A DNA stretch of 64,000 nt from Microvirga pudoricolor. Its GTDB lineage: Bacteria > Pseudomonadota > Alphaproteobacteria > Rhizobiales > Beijerinckiaceae. Shown here one piece after another: positions 9,308 through 17,260 of this stretch. The stretch covers positions 124,001-188,000 of the forward strand of contig NZ_JAFEMB010000001.1 of the NCBI RefSeq assembly GCF_016892705.1. The letters run 5' to 3'. Made by a program: the position numbers and the translations under genes. The notes under the pieces were generated by a model, which made no database searches, was not told where the DNA came from, and saw only the letters and a program-made list of their open reading frames with translations. Each line of letters begins with the position of its first letter. Position 1 is the stretch's first letter.

Positions 9308-9320
9308 GTGTAGATTACAC
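9308..9320. promoter_or_regulatory. Palindrome, candidate GntR operator
   Basis: GTGTA-GAT-TACAC is a perfect 5-bp inverted repeat with a 3-base spacer in the 181-bp gap between the divergent dctP and GntR-regulator genes, 34 bp before the regulator start. FCD-type GntR proteins usually bind short palindromes in such positions and control both the regulator and the divergent operon. Binding itself is inferred. Confidence 0.5.
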
Positions 9321-9354
9321 CGGACGCAATCAGCCAAAGGTTTGAGAGAGCCCT

Positions 9355-10032
9355 GTGAACAAGCCCTTTCCGGTCCCCCAGGGATCAGCCGCTCAGCGGA
9401 TCGAGGCGGAGCTTCGCCGGGCCATCGTGGCCCTGGATCTCCCGCCAGGGACGCGCCTGTCGGAGCAGGAGATCGCCGGACGCCACGGCATGTCCCGCCA
9501 GCCCGTGCGCGAGGCCATGATCGCGCTGGCGCGGGCCCGGCTGGTCGAGATCCTACCGCAGCGGGGGACCGTCGTCGTCAAGATCTCGGCGCGCAAGATG
9601 ATGGAGGCCCGCTTCATCCGGGAGGCCATCGAGACGGCAGTGGTGCGCCGGGCCTGCTCGTCCTTCGACCGGCAGAGCCGCCAGCGCATCGACGACCTTC
9701 TCGGGATGCAGGAGGATGCCGCCCGCCGCGACGACCACACGGGTTTCCAGCGTTACGACGAGATGTTCCATGTCACCCTCGCGGAGGGCGCCGGTTGCCC
9801 GCTGGCCTGGGACACGGTGCAGGACATCAAGGCCCATATGGACCGGGTCTGCCAGCTCAGCCTTCCCGGTGCGAACGCCATGCTGCCGCTGATCGCCCAG
9901 CACAAGGCCATCGTGGCCGCCATCGACGCGCAGGACGAGGCCAAGGCCGAGGAGGCCATGCGCTTTCACCTCACGGAAATTCTGCGGGCGCTGCCGAGGA
10001 TCGAGGCGGAGCACCCGGAATTGTTCGAGTAA
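9355..10032 (+). CDS. GntR-family (FCD) transcriptional regulator of the uronate operon
   Basis: The 225-aa protein has an N-terminal winged helix-turn-helix (about residues 12-75; GTRLSEQEIAGRHGMSRQPV, REAMIALARARLVEILPQRG) and a C-terminal all-helical FCD ligand domain, with metal or ligand residues likely in the ERFHVTL-like segment DEMFHVTLAEG, QHKAIVAAI and FHLTEIL. Translation starts at GTG 9355, with GAGAG about 6 bp upstream. It is divergent from the TRAP-kdu operon, so I infer it responds to a uronate intermediate and controls that operon, in the manner of ExuR/UxuR/KdgR-like FCD regulators. Confidence 0.88.
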   Translation: MNKPFPVPQGSAAQRIEAELRRAIVALDLPPGTRLSEQEIAGRHGMSRQPVREAMIALARARLVEILPQRGTVVVKISARKMMEARFIREAIETAVVRRACSSFDRQSRQRIDDLLGMQEDAARRDDHTGFQRYDEMFHVTLAEGAGCPLAWDTVQDIKAHMDRVCQLSLPGANAMLPLIAQHKAIVAAIDAQDEAKAEEAMRFHLTEILRALPRIEAEHPELFE

Positions 10033-10055
10033 GGATCGAAAGCGAAACGCGCGCG

Positions 10056-10086
10056 AGGCCCTCGGGCGGCCTTGGGCGATTTTTTA
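10056..10086 (+). terminator. Possible terminator after the GntR gene
   Basis: AGGCC at 10056-10060 pairs with GGCCT at 10068-10072 (7-base loop) and a run of six T begins at 10080. The stem is short and separated from the T-run by seven bases, so this is a weak candidate. It lies between convergent genes. Confidence 0.35.
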
Positions 10087-11064
10087 CGCGGGCAGAACCC
10101 GATCCGGTGCTGCTTCAAAATCGATGACCGGCCCCAGCGGCACGATCCCGGTCGGGTTGATGGTGCGGTGGCTCTGGTAGTAGTGCCGCTTGATGTGGTC
10201 GAAATCGACCGTCCCGCGGATCCCCGGCACCTGATAGAGTTCACGGGTGTAGGACCAGAGGGCCGGATAATCCACGAGCCTGCGCAGGTTGCATTTGAAA
10301 TGTCCGACATAGACCGGATCGAACCGAAGCAGCGTCGTGAAGAGACGCCAATCGGCTTCGGTTGGGCGGTCCCCGCACAGATATCGCTGCTTTGACAGGA
10401 TGCCTTCCAGCCAGTCGAGGCTCTCGAAAAGAGGCGTGACGGCCTCGTCGTAGGCCTCCTGCGTGGTGGCGAAGCCGGCCTTGTAGACGCCGTTGTTCAC
10501 CGTGTCGTAGACGCGCTCGTTCAGATCGTCGATCCTGCCGCTTTCCGCCTCCGGGTAATAGTCTCCCGGCGCGGCGCCGATGCCGTCGAAGGCGCCGTTG
10601 AACATGCGGATGATATCGGCGGACTCGTTGCTGACGATGCTCTCCGTCTTCTTGTCCCATAGGACCGGCACCGTGACCCGTCCGGTATAATGCGGGTCGT
10701 TCTTGAGATAGACCTCGTAGAGATATCGGGCACCGTGCAGCCGATCTCCCGTGACGCCCGGCCCCGGTTCGAAGGTCCAGCCGTGATCGCCCATGTACCA
10801 ATGGACGACGGAGTAATCGACCAAGCCCTGGAGGCCCTTCAACTCGCGAAAGATCATCGTCCGGTGCGCCCAGGGGCAAGCACGGGCGATGTAGAGATGG
10901 TAGCGTCCGGCCTCCGCCTTGAAACCACCCTCCCCGGTCGGCCCGGGACCGCCATCGGCCGTGACCCAGTGGCGGAGCTTCGCGTCGTCGCGCTGGAACC
11001 GCCCGCTGCTCTTCTTCGTGTCGTACCATTGGTCGCGCCAGACGCCGTCGACGAGGAGACCCAT
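10084..11064 (-). CDS. yqjG: Glutathionyl-hydroquinone reductase (Xi-class GST)
   Basis: The 326-aa cytosolic enzyme belongs to the YqjG/PcpF/ECM4 family, which reduces glutathionyl-hydroquinones and so recycles quinone-glutathione adducts. The catalytic cysteine is in the hallmark YIARACPWAHRT, followed by the Trp-containing GDHGWTFEPGPGVTGD loop; the C-terminal all-helical domain contains YLCGDRPTEADWRLF and the family motif FDHIKRHYYQSHRTINPTGI-like ending. Length is normal. The ATG at 11064 follows GAGAGG. It begins 12 bp after araB on the same strand and may be co-transcribed, though the functions are unrelated. Confidence 0.92.
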   Translation of the reverse strand: MGLLVDGVWRDQWYDTKKSSGRFQRDDAKLRHWVTADGGPGPTGEGGFKAEAGRYHLYIARACPWAHRTMIFRELKGLQGLVDYSVVHWYMGDHGWTFEPGPGVTGDRLHGARYLYEVYLKNDPHYTGRVTVPVLWDKKTESIVSNESADIIRMFNGAFDGIGAAPGDYYPEAESGRIDDLNERVYDTVNNGVYKAGFATTQEAYDEAVTPLFESLDWLEGILSKQRYLCGDRPTEADWRLFTTLLRFDPVYVGHFKCNLRRLVDYPALWSYTRELYQVPGIRGTVDFDHIKRHYYQSHRTINPTGIVPLGPVIDFEAAPDRVLPA

Positions 11065-11076
11065 GCTGAAAACCTC

Positions 11077-12690
11077 TCAATCGACCACCGGGTCGGACGG
11101 GACCGGCGGAATCGGGATGGCGGCGATCGTCTTCAGGTCGCGCAGGACATGGCCTAGGGCAACAGCCTCGGTCACGCCGCCGAAGCCGAAATAAAGCGTT
11201 CTGTAGATCGCGTAGAGCCGCTCATAGACGTCCCTCGTGGACGGGTCGGGCTCGAACGTGCGAAACGGCAGACCCATGGCGTCTTGAGCCTCTTCCAGAC
11301 TGCCATAGGTCCCGGCCGCCAGGCTGGCGAAGATGCTGGAGCCGAGCCCGGTCGGAATACCGTCCGGCACGAGAACCGGCCGGTTCAGCACGTTGGCGTA
11401 AACCTGGTTGAGCACAGGGCTGTTTTGCGGGATGCCGCCCGCATTGATGACGCGCTTCACGGGAACGCCCCGCTCCGCCATGCGCTCCAGGATGATGCGG
11501 GTGTGGAAGGCCGTGCCCTCGATGGCGGCGAAGAGCTCGTCCTGAGCTGTGTGAGTGAGATTCCAGCCTAGGGTGATGCCGCCGAGATCAGCGTTCACGA
11601 GCACCGTGCGGTCGCCATTGTCCCAGGTCAGACGCAGCAAGCCGGTCTGGCCCGCACGGTAAGCCTCGAGGCCCTTCGCCAGGTCCCGGATCGAGACGTT
11701 GGCGCGCCGGGCAATGGCCTCGAAGATGTCACCCGTGGCCGACAGCCCTGCTTCGATGCCGACGAGACCCGGATCGACGCTGCCGGGCACGACGCCGCAC
11801 ACGCCGGGGATCAGGCCGACTTCGGGCGCCATAGCGATGATGCAGGTGGACGTGCCGACCACGTTGACGACGTCGCCGACGCGCCCGCCCGCCCCGATCG
11901 CATCCCAATGCGCATCGAAGGCTCCGACCGGAATCGGGATGCCGGCTTTCAAGCCAAGTTTTTCAGCCCAGCGCTCGGAAAGATGCCCGCCGATCCTGTC
12001 GGAGGTCTCGTACGCGCTTGCAAGCTTGTCCCGGATGCCGTCGAAGAGCGGATCCACCTTGGACAGGAACTCCTGCGACGGGAGGCCGCCCCAGCGCGGG
12101 TTCCACATCCATTTGTGGCCCATGGCGCAGACACTGCGCTTGAGCCGTCGGGGATCGGTGATTCCCGAGAGGGTCGCGACCACCATGTCGCAATGTTCCA
12201 GGGCGGTGACGAGCCGCCCGCGCTTTTCCGGATTTTGGCGCAGCCAGTGCAGCAGCTTGGCGAAGCCCCATTCATGCGAATAGGTCCCGCCACACCACTC
12301 GATGGCCTCCAGGCCCTCCCGGTGCGCCAGCTCGGTGATCTCCCGCGCCTCGTCCTTCGCCCGATGGTCGCACCAGAGATAATACTCGCCCAGGGGCTCC
12401 AGATTCTCACCCACCATGATCACGCTGGACCCGGTGGTGTCGATGGCGAGAGCGGCCACGTCCTCGCCGTTCACGCCCGCCGCCTGCAGGGCGTCCCGCA
12501 TGGCGCGCGCCAGGGCGTCCATATGATCCGTGTGCGACTGGGTCGCGTGGTCGGGATCGTCCCGGCGGCGGTGAAGGGGATACTCGGCCGTCGCCAGGCC
12601 CAGGGTGCCCTTGCGGTCGTCGACCAGGGTGGCGCGAACGCTCAGCGTGCCGAAATCCACGCCTGCCACGATCGGCATTCGCATCTCCAT
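11077..12690 (-). CDS. araB: FGGY-family kinase, ribulokinase type
   Basis: The 537-aa protein is an FGGY carbohydrate kinase of the AraB (ribulokinase) branch, predicted to phosphorylate L-ribulose or a related ketopentose. Visible motifs: N-terminal phosphate loop VDFGTLSVRA, IDTTGSSV, the Ara-type LWCDHRAKDEA, catalytic-base region PVGAFDAHWDAIGAG, and the ATP-site VVGTSTCI and NAGGIPQNS. Length fits ribulokinases (about 530-560) and exceeds xylulokinases (about 490). It follows araD by 41 bp. No arabinose isomerase (araA) is nearby, so the ketose must come from import or from a dehydrogenase elsewhere. Confidence 0.87.
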   Translation of the reverse strand: MEMRMPIVAGVDFGTLSVRATLVDDRKGTLGLATAEYPLHRRRDDPDHATQSHTDHMDALARAMRDALQAAGVNGEDVAALAIDTTGSSVIMVGENLEPLGEYYLWCDHRAKDEAREITELAHREGLEAIEWCGGTYSHEWGFAKLLHWLRQNPEKRGRLVTALEHCDMVVATLSGITDPRRLKRSVCAMGHKWMWNPRWGGLPSQEFLSKVDPLFDGIRDKLASAYETSDRIGGHLSERWAEKLGLKAGIPIPVGAFDAHWDAIGAGGRVGDVVNVVGTSTCIIAMAPEVGLIPGVCGVVPGSVDPGLVGIEAGLSATGDIFEAIARRANVSIRDLAKGLEAYRAGQTGLLRLTWDNGDRTVLVNADLGGITLGWNLTHTAQDELFAAIEGTAFHTRIILERMAERGVPVKRVINAGGIPQNSPVLNQVYANVLNRPVLVPDGIPTGLGSSIFASLAAGTYGSLEEAQDAMGLPFRTFEPDPSTRDVYERLYAIYRTLYFGFGGVTEAVALGHVLRDLKTIAAIPIPPVPSDPVVD

Positions 12691-12731
12691 GTCTTCCGAG
12701 GGGTGTCTTCGATGCGCGGGAGCATGCCGCC

Positions 12732-13421
12732 TCAGCTCTGTCCGTAGGTGGCGGCGGCGCCGTGCTTGCGCTTGTAGTGCCGATCGAGCAACGCCTGGGT
12801 AATCCCGGCGCTGTCAGGCTTCAAGGCGATTGTGTGATAGGCCATCCGGGCGACCGCCTCCAGCACGACGGCGTTGTGCACGGCCTCGGCGGGCGTCGCG
12901 CCCCAGCAGAAAGGCCCGTGATCGGCCACCAGCGCCGCCGGAGCCTCCATGGGATCGCGGTTGCCGAAGCTGTCCACAATGGCGACGCCCGTCGCGTGCA
13001 CGTAATCGCCCTCGATCTCCTCGCGGGTCAGCTCACGGGTCGCCGGGATGGGCCCGTAGAAATAATCCGCGTGGGTGGTGCCGAGGGGCGGGATGGAGCG
13101 CCGGGCCTGGGCCCATATGGTGGCGAACTCTGAATGCGTGTGAACGACGCCGCCGACGGCTGGAAAGGACCGGTAGAGGTGGAGATGAGTCTTCAGGTCG
13201 GAGGATGGACGAAGCTTGCCCCACACCACGGTCCCGTCGAGATCCGTCACCACCATGTCGTCGGCGGTCATCCGCTCGTAATCGACGCCGCTGGGCTTGA
13301 TGACGACAAGGCCATCCTCTCGGCTGATGCCGCTGACATTGCCGAACGTGTAGAGGACGAGGCCGCGCCGGACGATCTCGCGGTTGGCCTCCAGCACCTC
13401 TTCCCTCAGGGATTGGAGCAT
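12732..13421 (-). CDS. araD: L-ribulose-5-phosphate 4-epimerase
   Basis: AraD converts L-ribulose-5-phosphate to D-xylulose-5-phosphate, feeding the pentose phosphate pathway. The 229-aa product is a class II aldolase/epimerase fold enzyme. Phosphate and zinc sites are visible: FGNVSGI, KPSGVDYE, SSDLKTHLHLY, zinc ligands in VVHTHSEFAT and the later ADHGPFCWG, and the AAD/KPDSAG-like tail. Length equals the family norm (231 in E. coli). It is separated from the upstream binding-protein gene by a strong terminator-like hairpin. Confidence 0.93.
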   Translation of the reverse strand: MLQSLREEVLEANREIVRRGLVLYTFGNVSGISREDGLVVIKPSGVDYERMTADDMVVTDLDGTVVWGKLRPSSDLKTHLHLYRSFPAVGGVVHTHSEFATIWAQARRSIPPLGTTHADYFYGPIPATRELTREEIEGDYVHATGVAIVDSFGNRDPMEAPAALVADHGPFCWGATPAEAVHNAVVLEAVARMAYHTIALKPDSAGITQALLDRHYKRKHGAAATYGQS

Positions 13422-13432
13422 ACCTGGTTCCT

Positions 13433-13472
13433 AAAAAAGGAAGCGCGCGGCCGCAAATGCGAGCCGCGCGCT
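13433..13472 (-). terminator. Intrinsic terminator/attenuator between binding protein and araD
   Basis: On the minus strand AGCGCGCGGC and GCCGCGCGCT (13463-13472 and 13442-13451 on the plus numbering) form a perfect 10-bp stem with an 11-base loop, followed by TTCC and six T. It lies in the 61-bp gap after the binding-protein stop. It should end most transcripts from the ABC operon before araD and araB, leaving read-through for the enzymes. Confidence 0.75.
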
Positions 13473-13482
13473 CTAAGCACGA

Positions 13483-14418
13483 TCAGCGGGCGGCCGTCCA
13501 GCCCTTGTACTCGCCGAGGTTGTCGGCCGTGATCAGCTTGGGCGCCAGGAGGATGACCTTCTGCTCAGGCTTCTTGCCGTTGAGAATGCCGTTGGCGAGT
13601 TCCAGGGACTGACCGGCCATCACGTAGGGGTCCTGCGAGGCCGACGCCTTGATCAGCGAGGTGCCGGATTTCAGCTCCGCCTCGATGTCCGGAGCGCCGT
13701 CGACGCCCGTGATGATGAACTCGTTGCGGTTGAGCTGCTTGGCCGCCAGATTGACGCCGATCGCCGTCGGGTCGTTCACGGCGAAGACCGCGTCAACCTT
13801 CGGGAAGCGGGTCAGAAGGCTCTGGGAGACGGCGAATCCGCCCTCGCGCGAGCCCTTGCCGTCCTGGTCGTCCGACAGGATCTTGATGCCGGGAGCCTTG
13901 CCGAAAGCCGCCTTGCAGCCCTTCACCCGGTCGACGATGGACGACACCTGCGGGCCGTTGACGATCATCACGTCGCCTTTGCCCTTCAGGTGGTCGACGA
14001 TGTACTGGCAGGCCAATTCGCCCGCCTTCACGTTGTCGGTCATCACCGTCACGTCGGCTCCCGCCGCCGCGACGTCGAAGGCCGCCACGACCACGCCGGC
14101 GGCCTGGGCGCGCTTCACCGACGGCTCGACGGCCACCGGATCGACCGCATTGATCATGATGACGTTCGTGCCGGCGGCGATGAAGTTGTCGATCTGGGTG
14201 AATTGCTTGTTCAGATCGTAGTCCGACGAGGCCGCGTTGACCTTCACGTTCGGGTTCACGGCCTTGGCCTTGTCCTCGATGCCCTTGATCGTGGCGACGA
14301 AGAAGGGATTGCCGAGGGAGCCGACCGAAATGCCGACATTCGTCAGGTCCTTGGCATGGGCTGCACCGGTCAGGCCCGCGGCGACCGCAAGTCCAAGGGT
14401 GAGATGGGATACTTTCAT
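13483..14418 (-). CDS. Sugar ABC transporter substrate-binding protein, ribose type
   Basis: The 311-aa periplasmic protein has a Sec signal peptide (residues 1-22, ending AAHA-KD) and a Peripla_BP_4/type I two-lobed fold: VGISVGSLGNPFFVATIKGI, NKQFTQIDNFIAAGTNVIMI, the hinge VFAVNDPTAIGVNLAAKQ and ITGVDGAPDIEAELKSG. This is the RbsB class that binds pentoses and other monosaccharides. It pairs with the RbsC- and RbsA-like genes upstream. Given araB, araD and xylB in the same cluster, a pentose, pentulose or pentitol ligand is inferred. Confidence 0.92.
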   Translation of the reverse strand: MKVSHLTLGLAVAAGLTGAAHAKDLTNVGISVGSLGNPFFVATIKGIEDKAKAVNPNVKVNAASSDYDLNKQFTQIDNFIAAGTNVIMINAVDPVAVEPSVKRAQAAGVVVAAFDVAAAGADVTVMTDNVKAGELACQYIVDHLKGKGDVMIVNGPQVSSIVDRVKGCKAAFGKAPGIKILSDDQDGKGSREGGFAVSQSLLTRFPKVDAVFAVNDPTAIGVNLAAKQLNRNEFIITGVDGAPDIEAELKSGTSLIKASASQDPYVMAGQSLELANGILNGKKPEQKVILLAPKLITADNLGEYKGWTAAR

Positions 14419-14481
14419 GGCGTCCTCCTAGCGAAAGGCGAGTGGCGGAACGGTGTTGGGCCGCCCCTCGCCGTTGACCAC

Positions 14482-14496
14482 CGCCCATTCGGGGCG
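14482..14496 (-). repeat. Short hairpin between permease and binding-protein genes
   Basis: CGCCC and GGGCG form a 5-bp inverted repeat with a 5-base loop in the 93-bp gap between the permease stop and the binding-protein start. It may be a processing or stability element. The evidence is weak. Confidence 0.3.
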
Positions 14497-14511
14497 TTGG
14501 AACCGGTTGTT

Positions 14512-15552
14512 TTAAGTGCGAGCGGAGCCCTTCAGTCGGTAGCGGTCCAGCGCCACTGCGCCGATGATGACGAAGCCCTTGATGATGAACTGCCAGATGT
14601 CCGACACGCCCACCAGGATCAGGCCGTTGGACAGAACCGCGATGATCAGCGCGCCGATCAGCGTGCCCCAGATCGACCCGATGCCGCCCACGAAGCTCGT
14701 CCCGCCGAGGATGACGGCCGCGATGGCGTCGAGTTCGTAGGATTGACCTAGCTGCAATCCGTTTGCCGCGTAGAGGCGGGCCGCCGACATGACGCCGCCG
14801 AGCCCGCTCGCGAGGCCCGACATCGCGTAGACGAACAGCAGCACGGCCCAGACCTTGATGCCGGTGAGCCGCGCGGCGTCCGGATTGCCGCCGACCGCAT
14901 AGATGTGCACGCCCAGCACCGTTCTCCGCAGGATGAACCACGAAATGATGACCACAAGGAGCGCGATGATCACCAGCCAAGGCACCCCGAACAGCGTACC
15001 GTTGCCGATGAAAGCGAAGGGAAGCTGGGGGTTGAATTGGGTAGTGTCGGAGCCGAGCAGGCGCGCCAGGCCGCGCACCGCCGTCAGCGACCCCAGCGTG
15101 ACGATGAAGGGCGGTAATCGGGCAAAGGCGATGAGGGCGCCGTTGACCAAGCCGAGCGCCAGACCCATGAGAAGGGCCGCCGGAATCCCGATCATGCCCC
15201 ATTCCGGAATCTTGGACCCGATGACCGCCACCATGGCGGCGGCGGCCAGGATCGAGCCTACCGACAGGTCGATGCCGCCCGTCAGGATGACGAAGGTCAT
15301 GCCTGCCGCCAGCACCGTGTTGATGGAGGCCTGCTGGGCCACGATGGACAGGTTCTGGAAGCTGAAGAACCGTCCCGACATCAGCTCGAAGGCGATGCCC
15401 AGGATGATCAGGATCGGCAGCATCCCGACGGCCTGGAGCGTCGTGCGCCACGCAATGGCGCGCTGCGCACCGGCGCGGTCGAGATCGGCTCCCGGACTTT
15501 TCGTCGGCGAGCTTTGCACGGATGCGCTCGTATCATTCCCAGGAGCCGTCAT
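14512..15552 (-). CDS. Sugar ABC transporter permease, RbsC type
   Basis: The 346-aa integral membrane protein belongs to the ribose-class (BPD_transp_2) permeases, with about 9-10 membrane helices beginning near residue 38. The family signature [20 protein letters not shown] near residue 265 and [19 protein letters not shown] near residue 90 are clear. It has a 35-residue hydrophilic N-terminal extension. Its ATG (15550-15552) overlaps the stop of the ATPase gene as ATGA, so translation is coupled. Confidence 0.93.
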   Translation of the reverse strand: MTAPGNDTSASVQSSPTKSPGADLDRAGAQRAIAWRTTLQAVGMLPILIILGIAFELMSGRFFSFQNLSIVAQQASINTVLAAGMTFVILTGGIDLSVGSILAAAAMVAVIGSKIPEWGMIGIPAALLMGLALGLVNGALIAFARLPPFIVTLGSLTAVRGLARLLGSDTTQFNPQLPFAFIGNGTLFGVPWLVIIALLVVIISWFILRRTVLGVHIYAVGGNPDAARLTGIKVWAVLLFVYAMSGLASGLGGVMSAARLYAANGLQLGQSYELDAIAAVILGGTSFVGGIGSIWGTLIGALIIAVLSNGLILVGVSDIWQFIIKGFVIIGAVALDRYRLKGSART

Positions 15553-17081
15553 GCTGCCGCCTCTTCACTCATACCTGTTGCGATCGCTACGATGTTTTCC
15601 TGCGTGATCGGCGGGTTGCCGGGCCCGCCAACCTCGCCCGCGAGGCGGCCCTCGCGCATGACGAGCACCCGGTCGCAGACGCCCACGATCTCCGGCAACT
15701 CGCTGGAGATGACGATGACGCCGACGCCCCTGCGGGCCAGCTCGTCGATCAGGCGGTAGATCTCGGACTTGGCTCCGATATCCACCCCGCGCGTCGGCTC
15801 GTCCAGGATCAAGACGCGGGGCTTCGTTTCCAGGAGACGGGACAGGAGGACTTTTTGCTGGTTGCCGCCCGACAGCGTTCCCACTTGCACCTTTTCGCTC
15901 GCCACCCGGATAGCCAGCGCCTTGATGGCCGCGATGGCGCGGTCCTTGGCGGCGCGCAGATCCATGACCCCGCCCATGCGGGCATCGCGCCCGAGAACGC
16001 TGAGATTGACGTTCTCGCGCACGGTCAGGTCGAGGAACAAGCCCAGATGCTTCCGGTCCTCGGTGAGATAAACGAGACCGGAATCGATGGCGTCCTGCGG
16101 CCGCCGGATCGAAAGCGGCTTTCCGTCCAGGGACACCTCGCCGGACGTTCGCAGGTCCGCTCCATAGATCAACCGGGCGAGTTCCGTGCGGCCGGCGCCC
16201 ACGAGGCCCGCGATGCCTAGCACCTCTCCCTCGTGCAGGTCGAAGGAGCAGTCTTGCACCCGTGCGCCGTCGCCCATGCGGCGGACGCTGAGGATGACCT
16301 TCCCCCGGCTGCCATGGGCGTCGTGGTCCTTTTTGTAGAACGAGGACAGGTCACGACCGACCATCATGCGCACGAGACGGTCGGCGGACAGCTCCGACCG
16401 GTCGAGAGTGCCGACATAGGACCCGTCGCGCAGAACCGTCACCCGATCGGCCAGCTCGTAGATCTCCGCCATGCGATGGCTGATGTAGATGATCGCGAGA
16501 CCTTCCGCGCGCAGCTGGCGCACAAGGGCGAACAGGGCCTCCGTCTCGCGCGACGACAGGGACGTCGTGGGCTCGTCCATGACGAGGATGCGGGAATTGG
16601 CGATGAGCGCGCGGGCGATCTCGACGAGCTGGCACTCGGCCATGGAAAGCTCGCTCACTTTCGTGGACGGCTTGAAATGCACGCCGAGCCGTTGGAGGAC
16701 AGAGCGGCAGGCCTCTTCCATCGACCCTCGGTCGATCATCGGGCCAGTCTTGTGCTCGCGGCCGAGCAGCATGTTCTCGGCCACCGACAGGTTCGGCGCG
16801 AGCGAGAGTTCCTGGTAGATCGTCGCGATGCCGTGTTGGCGCGCCGTCAGCGGACCGTCGATGACCACCAGCTGTCCTGCGATCCGGATCTCGCCACCCG
16901 CATCCGCCTGATAGGCGCCCGACAAAATCTTCATGAGCGTGGACTTGCCCGCCCCGTTCTCGCCCATCAGGGCATGGATCTCGCCGGGATAGATCTGAAG
17001 AGACACGTCCGTCAGGGCCTTGACGCCCGGAAATGTCTTGGAGATGTGGCGCATTTCCAGAATCGGGGTCTGCGCGCTCAC
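15549..17081 (-). CDS. Sugar ABC transporter ATP-binding protein, RbsA type
   Basis: The 510-aa protein contains two ABC domains, as in RbsA, AraG and XylG. Domain 1 has Walker [13 protein letters not shown], signature [16 protein letters not shown] and Walker [12 protein letters not shown]. Domain 2 has the family's degenerate Walker [14 protein letters not shown], a good signature [15 protein letters not shown] and Walker [13 protein letters not shown]. The frame is open to 17165, but GTG 17081 is preceded by GGGAGGT eight bases upstream and gives the normal family length, so I prefer it. It energises the RbsC-like permease encoded just downstream. Confidence 0.92.
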   Translation of the reverse strand: MSAQTPILEMRHISKTFPGVKALTDVSLQIYPGEIHALMGENGAGKSTLMKILSGAYQADAGGEIRIAGQLVVIDGPLTARQHGIATIYQELSLAPNLSVAENMLLGREHKTGPMIDRGSMEEACRSVLQRLGVHFKPSTKVSELSMAECQLVEIARALIANSRILVMDEPTTSLSSRETEALFALVRQLRAEGLAIIYISHRMAEIYELADRVTVLRDGSYVGTLDRSELSADRLVRMMVGRDLSSFYKKDHDAHGSRGKVILSVRRMGDGARVQDCSFDLHEGEVLGIAGLVGAGRTELARLIYGADLRTSGEVSLDGKPLSIRRPQDAIDSGLVYLTEDRKHLGLFLDLTVRENVNLSVLGRDARMGGVMDLRAAKDRAIAAIKALAIRVASEKVQVGTLSGGNQQKVLLSRLLETKPRVLILDEPTRGVDIGAKSEIYRLIDELARRGVGVIVISSELPEIVGVCDRVLVMREGRLAGEVGGPGNPPITQENIVAIATGMSEEAAA

Positions 17082-17260
17082 GGCCGACCTCCCGATGGAA
17101 AGCCGCATCCAGGGGATATCCGGATCGGGAAGGGCATGGACCCCCGACCGGTAACGCGATCGCATCGGCGCAAAGTCGACCTCCCGAGAGCATCCATTCC
17201 GGCCGGACGCCGTATCCTTAGGTCATACGAAAGCTAACGCGATGGCATAGCCTGTCAATC

